This document shows, one piece after another, positions 6,331 to 14,199 of a stretch of 51,545 bases of DNA. The position numbers and the translations under genes are program-made. The DNA is from Pseudoalteromonas amylolytica (GTDB lineage Bacteria; Pseudomonadota; Gammaproteobacteria; Enterobacterales; Alteromonadaceae). Below the pieces are notes generated by a model. It searched no databases and was not told the DNA's origin. It saw nothing but the letters and a program-made list of their open reading frames with translations. Every line of letters starts with the position of its first letter. The stretch's first letter is position 1. Location of the stretch: assembly GCF_001854605.1 (NCBI RefSeq), contig NZ_MKJU01000032.1, positions 61,205-112,749 of the forward strand, given 5' to 3'.

Positions 6331-8349
6331 TTACTCGTATTGTGCAAGCAATGCTATCAGTGCATCTTCATCCAGCACATCAATACCCAGCTCTTGTGCC
6401 TTGGTAAGCTTAGAGCCCGCCTTTTCACCGGCCACCAGCGCATGGGTGTTTTTAGACACACTCCCAGAGACTTTCGCGCCCAACGCTTGAAGTCGCGCCT
6501 TCGCATCGTTTCTATTTAACTGGCTCAGTGTGCCCGTCAATACATAGGTTAGTCCTGCCAATGGCTGTTGTTGCTCCGATTTTTGCTCTATGTCGGGCCA
6601 ATTTAAGCCCACGGCTAATAGTGCACTGACTACCTCTTGGTTATGAGGCTCATTGAAAAACGCGTGAAGATGCTGTGCCACGATGACCCCTACATCACTC
6701 ACCTCCTGCAAGGCATCTATCGATGCACTCATCACCTTATCAAGGGTTAAAAAGTGATTTGCCAAGTTTTGCGCGGTGGCTTCCCCGACTTCGCGAATAC
6801 CCAGCGCGTAGAGAAATTTCGCTAGCGTTGTGGTTTTCGCAGTTTCTAAAGCCTCTACAAGGTTTTTCGCAGACTTTGGACCCATACGCTCAAGGGATTC
6901 AAAGTGCCCTTGCTTTAACACGAATAAATCCGCTGGCGTATGCACCAGCTCCCTATCCACCAACTGTTCGACAATTTTGTCGCCAAGACCATCAACATCC
7001 AATGCCTTACGAGAGGCAAAGTGCTTAATGGCCTGTTTGCGCTGTGCTTGGCACACCAAGCCACCCGTACAACGCGTCACCGCTTCTCCCTCAACGCGCT
7101 CCACATGTGAGTTACACACAGGGCAATGCTCAGGAAACTCAATATCACGGACATTGTCGGGGCGGCGATCTAAGACCACCTGTGTCACCTGAGGGATCAC
7201 ATCTCCTGCACGGCGCACAATCACGGTATCACCTATTTTTACACCTAAGCGGTCAATTTCATCGCGATTATGTAATGTCGCGTTTGATACCGTCACGCCG
7301 CCGACAAACACAGGCTCTAGCCTCGCAACGGGCGTGATGGCACCGGTTCTACCAACTTGAAACTCAACATCTAATAATTGCGTGATCTCTTCCTGAGCGG
7401 GAAACTTAAACGCAATCGCCCAACGTGGCGCTCGTGCCACAAAACCTAATTGTTCCTGATAGGCCTTATCATTGACTTTGATCACCACACCATCAATTTC
7501 ATACGCCAACTCACCACGGCGAGTCAATATGTCTTGATAATATTCAATAACTTGCTCTGTGCCTTCAACAAGGCGTGTCTCTGGGCACATCGGAAACCCC
7601 CACTCGGTGAGTTTCTTCAACTGCGCAAAATGCTCATTAGGCAGCTGCGCGCCTTGCACAACACCAAGCGAATACGCGTAAAACATCAAAGGACGCTTAG
7701 CGGTAATTTTTGAGTCAAGCTGTCGCAAGCTCCCCGCCGCTGCATTACGCGGGTTGGCAAAGGTTTTTTCGCCTTTTGCTGAGGCGGTTTCATTTAGTCG
7801 TGCAAACCCTGCGCTATCCATGAATACTTCACCACGCACTTCTAACTCTTGAGGAATATCCTCACCACGCAGTCGCAGTGGAATATTACGGATGGTTTTA
7901 ACGTTCTCGGTAATGTTTTCACCAACTTGACCGTCACCACGCGTGGCAGCCTGAACCAATACCCCATCACGATATAAAATCGATACCGCCAAACCATCCA
8001 GCTTAGGTTCGCAGCAAAACGCCAATTCTTGAGTACTTAACAAACGCTCTTTGATACGTCGATTGAATGCTGTAAATTCAGCCTCATCAAAGGCGTTGTC
8101 TAAAGACAGCATGGGAACTTGGTGTTGGACTTGCTCAAACTTACCCAATGCTTCACCACCCACTTTTTGCGAAGGTGAGTCTGCGGTTAAAAGCTCTGGA
8201 TGTGCCGTTTCAAGCTCGATAAGCTCTCGCATTAGGCGATCATATTCCGCATCCGGTACCGTTGGATTATCCATCACATAATATTGATAGTTATGCTCTT
8301 CTAACTGCGCCCTTAGGCTGAGGATTTGATTATTAATTGGCTCTGACAT
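6331..8349 (-). CDS. ligA: NAD-dependent DNA ligase LigA
   Basis: A 672-residue ligase that seals nicks in replication and repair using NAD+. Visible in order: the Ia domain (YYVMDNPTVPDAEYDRLMREL), the adenylation motif CEPKLDGLAVS with Lys116 as the AMP-accepting residue, an OB fold, the four-cysteine zinc finger (CPVC...C...C), helix-hairpin-helix repeats, and a C-terminal BRCT domain. Length is normal for the family. The ATG at 8349 was preferred over the GTG at 8355 because AGAGGTG sits just upstream at proper spacing. It is the third gene of the conserved smc-zipA-ligA cluster. A hairpin in the 81-bp gap after zipA may lower its expression. Confidence 0.98.
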   Translation of the reverse strand: MSEPINNQILSLRAQLEEHNYQYYVMDNPTVPDAEYDRLMRELIELETAHPELLTADSPSQKVGGEALGKFEQVQHQVPMLSLDNAFDEAEFTAFNRRIKERLLSTQELAFCCEPKLDGLAVSILYRDGVLVQAATRGDGQVGENITENVKTIRNIPLRLRGEDIPQELEVRGEVFMDSAGFARLNETASAKGEKTFANPRNAAAGSLRQLDSKITAKRPLMFYAYSLGVVQGAQLPNEHFAQLKKLTEWGFPMCPETRLVEGTEQVIEYYQDILTRRGELAYEIDGVVIKVNDKAYQEQLGFVARAPRWAIAFKFPAQEEITQLLDVEFQVGRTGAITPVARLEPVFVGGVTVSNATLHNRDEIDRLGVKIGDTVIVRRAGDVIPQVTQVVLDRRPDNVRDIEFPEHCPVCNSHVERVEGEAVTRCTGGLVCQAQRKQAIKHFASRKALDVDGLGDKIVEQLVDRELVHTPADLFVLKQGHFESLERMGPKSAKNLVEALETAKTTTLAKFLYALGIREVGEATAQNLANHFLTLDKVMSASIDALQEVSDVGVIVAQHLHAFFNEPHNQEVVSALLAVGLNWPDIEQKSEQQQPLAGLTYVLTGTLSQLNRNDAKARLQALGAKVSGSVSKNTHALVAGEKAGSKLTKAQELGIDVLDEDALIALLAQYE

Positions 8350-8368
8350 TGGCACCTCTAAAACACAA

Positions 8369-8401
8369 AAGCCACGAACACACTTTGAGGCTTCGTGGCT
8401 T
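8369..8401 (-). terminator. Hairpin between zipA and ligA, possible weak terminator
   Basis: A 10-bp stem AAGCCACGAA/TTCGTGGCTT is followed on the minus strand by a T-rich but broken tract. It could act as an attenuator between zipA and ligA. Confidence 0.55.
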
Positions 8402-8430
8402 AAAAAATAATTACTTATAAATAATCGGGG

Positions 8431-9159
8431 TTATGAAAACTCACGTACCCTTTCAACATATGCGCGCACAGTGTTCACACTCAGCGGCTCGCGGTTGCTA
8501 TCTAATACAGTTGCGCCAAATTCATCGGCTAGCTTCTTGGCTGCACCATGTAACATGTTAAAAGCAGCTAAGCCATCACCATCACAAGGCAATGTCATAA
8601 ACAGGCTCACCCCAGCGGTGCTGAACTGTTCCATATTATCTATATCGAACGTGCCTGGGTTAAACATATTTACCAATCTAAACAATACAGGTCCATTGCC
8701 CGAAGGCTCCACATGGCGGTTAAAAAAGCCCTCTTCAGAGTATTTAAAGCCCAAGCTTAACACCGAAGGTAGTAGACGGGAGCCTGCCATACTTAGTCCC
8801 TCTGGCATCTCGATATGCAAAATAATAAAGTCTTGAGGCTCTTGTGCAGGCTGTGCCTGATCATCATCTGTTTCGTCTTGTTGAACGGTTTCAGCTTCGT
8901 CCTCAGCCACATGCGCCACGTTATCTTCTTGATGTTGCGGCTCGTCGTCCGTGGCGGCAAAGCTTAACTCACCTAATTCAGGTTCATCATCAAACGTCGC
9001 TTTGGTTGTGCTTGGCTCATCGGTAGGCTCTGCTTTGTTGCTTGCTTGTGTAGATTCTTCGCCGCCCTTTTTACGTACCGACCAAAGCCCATGGATCAAC
9101 AGTCCACCAATTACCAATGCGCTGATCACAATTAACGCCCATCTTAACTCTGTGGCCAT
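8431..9159 (-). CDS. zipA: Cell division protein ZipA
   Basis: A 242-residue inner-membrane anchor of the FtsZ ring. It has an N-terminal membrane helix (ALIVISALVIGGLLIHGLW) followed by a basic patch (RKKGG). A long acidic Glu/Asp/Gln-rich linker (about residues 35-110) follows, and then the C-terminal FtsZ-binding domain (IILHIEMPEG...). The ATG at 9159 was chosen over the GTG at 9162 because the ribosome site AAGGTGAG then has normal spacing. It lies 18 bp downstream of smc and upstream of ligA, the usual gammaproteobacterial order. Confidence 0.95.
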   Translation of the reverse strand: MATELRWALIVISALVIGGLLIHGLWSVRKKGGEESTQASNKAEPTDEPSTTKATFDDEPELGELSFAATDDEPQHQEDNVAHVAEDEAETVQQDETDDDQAQPAQEPQDFIILHIEMPEGLSMAGSRLLPSVLSLGFKYSEEGFFNRHVEPSGNGPVLFRLVNMFNPGTFDIDNMEQFSTAGVSLFMTLPCDGDGLAAFNMLHGAAKKLADEFGATVLDSNREPLSVNTVRAYVERVREFS

Positions 9160-9177
9160 CACTCACCTTTTTTATTA

Positions 9178-12100
9178 TTACGCTTGTGCCATCTGCACCG
9201 CTTGTTCAATATCTACAGCAACCATACGCGAAACACCAGGTTCTGCCATGGTTACCCCTGTCAACCGTCCAGCCATTTCCATGGCTATCTTGTTATGGCT
9301 GATATATATAAATTGCACCGTTTGCGACATTTCTTCAACCAGACGACAAAATCGTCCTACGTTGGCATCGTCAAGTGGCGCGTCAACTTCATCGAGCATA
9401 CAAAATGGTGCTGGATTAAGTCTAAATATAGAAAACACCAATGATAATGCGGTCAGCGCTTTTTCTCCACCACTTAACAGGTGAATTGTCGAGTTTTTCT
9501 TACCTGGCGGCCTTGCCATGATAGAAACACCGCTTTCAAGTAGATCGTCACTGGTCAATTCCAGATATGCACTGCCGCCGCCAAACACTTTTGGAAACAG
9601 CTCTGCTAAGTCTTCATTAACTTGATCAAAGGTTGATTTAAAACGCGTTTTTGTTTCTCTGTCAATTTTCTTTATCGCCCCTTCCAAAGTATCTAGCGCC
9701 GCAGTTAAGTCATCTAATTGGGTATCTAAGTACTCTTTTCTGCTTTTTGCCTGTTCAAACTCATCAATCGCAGCAAGGTTTACCGCCCCCAGCTCAGATA
9801 AATTTTGACTGACTTTGTTCAGCTTTGCTTGATGTGCTCCCTGCTGAGCGTCATCAGATAACTGCTCTAACACGCTTTTTAAGTTTTGCTGTAACTCTTG
9901 CAAAGGCTCCAACGCGGCCTGTGCTTTGATCATTAAACCTTGTTCATCTAACTTAAGCTGTTGTAACTTCTCATTTAGCCCTTGTACTTCAGACTGCGCA
10001 CTTTTCAAGCTAGCTTGTTTTTCTTGTAGTTCGCACTTTGCCTGTGCAAGCTGTTGTTGTAACTGTTCAAGTACTTGTTGCTGCGCTTGTTGAGTTGCCA
10101 ACAATTGCGCTATCTTTTCATCCGCTTCAGCCAACGGCTCTTGCAACATCATTTGCTCTTCTAACAACTCCTGCAAGCGTTCTTGGCCTTGCTCTAAACT
10201 GTTTTGAAGATGTTCTGCCTTTGATTGGCTTAGCTGCCAGTCGCTATTGGTCTGTTGCTGAACCAACTTTGCATCGTGTAGATGCTGTTGCGCCTTTTGT
10301 TTGGCGGTTGCCGCTTGCTGCTGAGCATGTTTGGCGTCAGCAAATTGCTGTGAAAAACGCGAGCTCTCCTGTTCAAGCTGCGCCAAGTGTTCATCACATT
10401 GCATTAACGCTTGCTGACATTGCTGTTCTTTTTGCTCTTGGAGGTGTTGCCTCGCCACGCTTTGCTGCTGTTGCTCGCGTAACATTTGGCATTGCTCCTG
10501 CCATTGCACAACCTGCTCCTTGAGCATATCAATTCGAGTTTGTGCGCTGGCCATGTCCTGAGCCAGTTGATGGATCTGATCTTTGTTTTGCAGCTGGCGA
10601 TGCTCACTTTGTCTGAGTGCCTCAGTTATCTCTGCCAGTTCACTCTGTACTTGCTGCTGTTGCTGTTCAAGTTCCGGTCGCTGTTGTTCCAGCTCCCTCA
10701 ACTTGGCATGTTGTAGTAATACGCCGCTGCCCTGCTGAGTATCTGTTATGCCCGCTCGCCAATTCTTGCCATACAATGTGCCTTGCCTATCTACAGCCAT
10801 CAACCAGTCTCCATCACTCTGATATGACTGATTACTTTCAAGCAGTTGAATATGATTCAGTAAATCGGGGTAGCAGCCCGACTCCACCATGGTTGCAACG
10901 CTGCCCTCTCGCGGCTGTGTTTCGCTAGGCCAAACCGCGTTATTACTTTCACCTACAGCTTGTTTTAGCTCTGTCAGCCCCAGCAAAGCGCGCTCTACCA
11001 CACTTTCATAACCTGGTTTAACGCGTAAAGTGTTTAAATAACTTTCTTCATCGCTGGTGCTGTGTTCAGACAACACTTGGGTGAGCGCGTTAATGTTAGC
11101 AATACAGTTTGCATAGTCGGATTGGCAACTTTGAAAACGCTGCTGTAGCTGCTGCTGTTGCGCTTGCAATTGAGCAGCACGCTCTGAAAACTCTTTTGCT
11201 TGAGACTGCAAACGAGCCATACTCTGCGCTTTACTACTATAAGACTGGCGCTGCTGTGCCAACTCTGCGTCAGGGTTTTGTAATTCCAGTAACTTAAGTT
11301 GTTCTAAACTGGCCTGATATTTCTCTTTTTCATGGTTCAGCGACTGCTGCGCTTGAGATAAATTTTGCTGTGCTTGATGGTGCTGCTGCTGAGCCTGTGA
11401 TTGCTCGGTTTGTAACGCGTGTTGACGCGCCTCTAGCTCAGCAAAGCGCTCTAATAAGGATTGGTAGCTTTGCTCACATTCTTGGTACTGCGCCTCATAA
11501 ACAAGCATCTCTTCGGTACTTTGTTGCAATGCATCGTAGTACTCTTCCACCCGCTGCTTTTGCTGAGCAAGTAAATGTTCAGCTTCGCGATATGTTTGTT
11601 GCTGTTTGTCTAGTGCTTCTTGCAGTGCACGTAACTTGTCTAGCAAATGAATTTTTTGCTGCTCGCTACGTGTTAATTCGGTATGCGTTGCATGGATGCT
11701 TTGTTGTTGCACGCCGACGCCATCATTTATTTGCGCCACCTGTCCTTCGAGACTCGCCAGCACGTCATCATGACCACCATGCGCATTGTTAAAAAAGTCT
11801 AGCTCTTGCGTGAGCTTGGCGATTTGTTCTGACTTTTGCTGCTGTTTTTGATGTAGGGCTTGCCACTTCAGTACCGCAAGCTCCCCTTTTAGCGTGCGCT
11901 CTTGTGCTTTTAGGCTGCGATACGCTTTAGCGTCCTCAGCTTGCAGTGCTAACTTGTCCAGCTGTGCTTGCAGCTCCTGTCGCATGTCCAACAAACGTTC
12001 TAGGTTTTCTCGCGTACTTTTGATGCGAGTTTGCGTTTCTCTGCGTCGCTCCTTGTATTTTGACACACCTGCGGCTTCTTCAAGAAAAACTCTGAGCTCT

Positions 12101-12573
12101 TGAGGTTTACTTTCAATTAGACGAGAGATCATGCCTTGTTCAATAATGGCATAACTGCGTGGACCGAGTCCTGTACCTAGGAAAATATCGGTAATATCGC
12201 GCTTACGACACTTACTACCATTTAAGAAGTACAGTGATTGCCCATCTCTGGTAACCAAACGTTTTATCGCAACTTGGGTTCTATCGGCTAACGTGCCTGG
12301 TAGCTTTCCCGCAGCGTTGTCAAAAACCAGCTCTACAGAGGCCTGAGAGATGGCTTTACGATTAGTTGAGCCATTAAAGATAACATCGGTCATCGCATCG
12401 CCACGCAGGTTTTTTGCCGAGCTTTCACCCAGCACCCAGCGCACCGCATCAATCACATTAGATTTCCCGCAGCCGTTTGGGCCGACCACACAGGTCATAG
12501 GGTCTGGAAATGGGATCTTGGTTGGCTCGACAAATGACTTAAAGCCCGCCAGCTTGATACTGCTTAACCGCAT
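9178..12573 (-). CDS. smc: Chromosome segregation ATPase SMC
   Basis: A 1131-residue SMC protein that compacts and segregates chromosomes as a dimer with ScpA/ScpB, which are not in this window. The N-terminal head has the Walker A motif GPNGCGKSN. Two long, very Gln-rich coiled coils flank a hinge at about residues 500-630. The C-terminal head has the signature LSGGEKALTAL and Walker B FCMLDEVDAPLDD. Length and layout are normal. It carries true SMC rather than MukB motifs. It is the first gene of the smc-zipA-ligA cluster. The coiled coil generates many open frames on the other strand, which are shadows. Confidence 0.97.
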   Translation of the reverse strand: MRLSSIKLAGFKSFVEPTKIPFPDPMTCVVGPNGCGKSNVIDAVRWVLGESSAKNLRGDAMTDVIFNGSTNRKAISQASVELVFDNAAGKLPGTLADRTQVAIKRLVTRDGQSLYFLNGSKCRKRDITDIFLGTGLGPRSYAIIEQGMISRLIESKPQELRVFLEEAAGVSKYKERRRETQTRIKSTRENLERLLDMRQELQAQLDKLALQAEDAKAYRSLKAQERTLKGELAVLKWQALHQKQQQKSEQIAKLTQELDFFNNAHGGHDDVLASLEGQVAQINDGVGVQQQSIHATHTELTRSEQQKIHLLDKLRALQEALDKQQQTYREAEHLLAQQKQRVEEYYDALQQSTEEMLVYEAQYQECEQSYQSLLERFAELEARQHALQTEQSQAQQQHHQAQQNLSQAQQSLNHEKEKYQASLEQLKLLELQNPDAELAQQRQSYSSKAQSMARLQSQAKEFSERAAQLQAQQQQLQQRFQSCQSDYANCIANINALTQVLSEHSTSDEESYLNTLRVKPGYESVVERALLGLTELKQAVGESNNAVWPSETQPREGSVATMVESGCYPDLLNHIQLLESNQSYQSDGDWLMAVDRQGTLYGKNWRAGITDTQQGSGVLLQHAKLRELEQQRPELEQQQQQVQSELAEITEALRQSEHRQLQNKDQIHQLAQDMASAQTRIDMLKEQVVQWQEQCQMLREQQQQSVARQHLQEQKEQQCQQALMQCDEHLAQLEQESSRFSQQFADAKHAQQQAATAKQKAQQHLHDAKLVQQQTNSDWQLSQSKAEHLQNSLEQGQERLQELLEEQMMLQEPLAEADEKIAQLLATQQAQQQVLEQLQQQLAQAKCELQEKQASLKSAQSEVQGLNEKLQQLKLDEQGLMIKAQAALEPLQELQQNLKSVLEQLSDDAQQGAHQAKLNKVSQNLSELGAVNLAAIDEFEQAKSRKEYLDTQLDDLTAALDTLEGAIKKIDRETKTRFKSTFDQVNEDLAELFPKVFGGGSAYLELTSDDLLESGVSIMARPPGKKNSTIHLLSGGEKALTALSLVFSIFRLNPAPFCMLDEVDAPLDDANVGRFCRLVEEMSQTVQFIYISHNKIAMEMAGRLTGVTMAEPGVSRMVAVDIEQAVQMAQA

Positions 12574-12627
12574 ATTGTTATTTTTATCCGCTACTTAAAT
12601 GAAAGATAGCAAAGTGCACGATAAAAA

Positions 12628-13359
12628 TTAACTACCACGCTTAATGTTATCCAAAATAATGCCCGTTGCCATGGCTACATTCAAAGACTCTGCGCCACCA
12701 AACGCTGGAATGGTGATGGGTGAGTTAATATATTGGCCTACTTGTTCGCTAATACCGTGTGATTCACTGCCCATCACCAGCACACCTTGTGTAGCAAACT
12801 GAGTGCTGTGAACGCTTTGTCCATCCAAGTAGGCACCATAAATTGCGCCATCATAGTCCGCTAAAAATTCTACTAAATTAGTACGCACCACACTTACTCG
12901 AACAAAGGAGCCCATTGTAGCACTGATCACTTTTGGGTTGAGATGATCAGCACATTCCTCGCTAAGCACAATCTGTTTAAATCCATACCAATCTGCAACG
13001 CGAATGATAGTGCCGAGATTGCCAGGATCAGATACACCGTCGAGGGCTAAAATCATACCCGCTCTATCGATAGGTTGTGTGTCTGGAAATTGGACTACCG
13101 CAATTGCAGCATTGTTGCTGGTTAACGTACTGGCTTTGGTTAAGCTGTCACTATCAGCTTCAATCACATTGATGCCTTCTAGCTGTGACTGGTGTTTGGC
13201 GATAAACTCAGCGCTGGCGAACAACTGCTCGGCAGGTATATTCGCTCCTAGCAACTCTAATACATTTTTTTCACCTTGTACTAGATACAAGCCGTGTTGT
13301 TTGCGATATTTTTTCTGTGCAAGCGCACGCAAGAGTTTTAGTTGATTTTTAGAGATCAT
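12628..13359 (-). CDS. TrmH/SpoU-family RNA 2'-O-methyltransferase
   Basis: A 243-residue enzyme that should methylate a ribose 2'-OH in rRNA or tRNA with S-adenosylmethionine. The N-terminal substrate-binding part (KKYRKQHGLYLVQGEKNVLELL) precedes a SPOUT knot domain. The knot domain carries motif 1 (DPGNLGTIIRVADWYGF), motif 2 (VLVMGSESHGI) and motif 3 (GGAESLNVAMATGIIL). The target base is not predictable from this. The N-terminal opening SKNQLKLLRALAQKKYR is of a kind I associate with Bacteroidetes TrmH-like proteins more than with RlmB or TrmH of gammaproteobacteria. It is probably a single-gene unit, separated from smc by 54 bp. Confidence 0.85.
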   Translation of the reverse strand: MISKNQLKLLRALAQKKYRKQHGLYLVQGEKNVLELLGANIPAEQLFASAEFIAKHQSQLEGINVIEADSDSLTKASTLTSNNAAIAVVQFPDTQPIDRAGMILALDGVSDPGNLGTIIRVADWYGFKQIVLSEECADHLNPKVISATMGSFVRVSVVRTNLVEFLADYDGAIYGAYLDGQSVHSTQFATQGVLVMGSESHGISEQVGQYINSPITIPAFGGAESLNVAMATGIILDNIKRGS

Positions 13360-13643
13360 AACAGCCCCGATAGATGAGCTTCGAATTATACCTGAGGCGC
13401 AGAAGATTGCGAGGACTCAGCACCACGTCCATTTTATTACCTCTGTGAGTAACTCTCTTAATCAGGAAGTGATGTTTAAACTACTTCTGAACACTTTAAG
13501 TTTCTATTTGAAAAATAAATAAAAATTTAATTACCCCCCAAAACAACAACAAATTCTCAATAAAGAGACCAAGCTGCAAGAGGACTTGCCAATAACAATT
13601 CAACTAATCTAAATAATTAAATTTTGTACCCAAAAAAAACCCA
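13360..13643. other. AT-rich intergenic region
   Basis: This contains the divergent control regions of the RNA methylase gene and of the small secreted protein gene. I see no gene or RNA in it. Confidence 0.5.
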
Positions 13644-13672
13644 TTGACTAATTAAAATCTGCGCGTTAGTTT
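13644..13672 (+). promoter_or_regulatory. Possible promoter of the small secreted protein gene
   Basis: TTGACT (13644-13649), a 17-bp spacer and TAGTTT (13667-13672). The -35 is good and the -10 weak. Confidence 0.4.
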
Positions 13673-13702
13673 TGTCGCGAATTTTTAAAAGGAAAATTAA
13701 TT

Positions 13703-14128
13703 ATGAAAAAGACAAGTATCGCACTTATTTTATCAACCTTAGCATTTTCATCATTCGCTAATGCATCGGCTTTAAATGTAAGCATCACTGAGCAGCCACG
13801 CCCAGGCGTACCACAAGCACGATGGACAGATGTATATGTTGGTGAGTATGGCACGGGCACTGCAAAGTTTGATTACACAGTTTCAAACTACACAGTATCT
13901 TTCAAATGGGTAACCAATGAAGGTGTTACTGGCGGCTGTAACATCTACTATGATGTAAACAGAGACAATTCTACTGACTTTGATTATCAAACAGCAAAAA
14001 GAAGATATAACAACACCAAGCAAATCTTGATGAACTTAAAAGCGGGTGACCACCTATTTATTCAATCTGGCTTTAGCAGCAACACAGCACCATGTGAAGT
14101 GACTTTAAAGCATAAAATTGGTCACTAA
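13703..14128 (+). CDS. Small secreted protein, unknown
   Basis: 141 residues. A clear signal peptide (MKKTSIALILSTLAFSSFANA, cleavage after ANA at about 21) precedes a mature part of about 120 residues. The mature part is rich in Tyr, Asn, Ser and Thr with alternating beta-type pattern, suggesting a single beta-sandwich domain. Two cysteines (GGCNIYY and APCEV) could form one disulphide. Ribosome site AAGGAAA lies before the ATG. It has its own promoter candidate and a strong terminator, so it is monocistronic. It converges on the subtilase gene. I recognise no family, and a functional link to the protease cannot be shown from sequence. Confidence 0.75.
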   Translation: MKKTSIALILSTLAFSSFANASALNVSITEQPRPGVPQARWTDVYVGEYGTGTAKFDYTVSNYTVSFKWVTNEGVTGGCNIYYDVNRDNSTDFDYQTAKRRYNNTKQILMNLKAGDHLFIQSGFSSNTAPCEVTLKHKIGH

Positions 14129-14142
14129 TTTATATTCAGATT

Positions 14143-14173
14143 AAAAAAGCGAGGCTATTGGCCTCGCTTTTTC
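14143..14173. terminator. Bidirectional rho-independent terminator
   Basis: A 12-bp stem AAAAAGCGAGGC/GCCTCGCTTTTT with loop TATTG lies between two convergent genes. Confidence 0.95.
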
Positions 14174-14199
14174 TTTTTTGCTAACTAGAAATTAATCAA

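Noticed and set aside
10038..10523. Long plus-strand frames opposite smc
   Set aside because: They are shadows of the Gln-rich coiled coil of smc on the other strand.
9178..12573. MukB in place of SMC
   Set aside because: Head motifs and the 1131-residue length fit SMC; no mukE or mukF neighbours.
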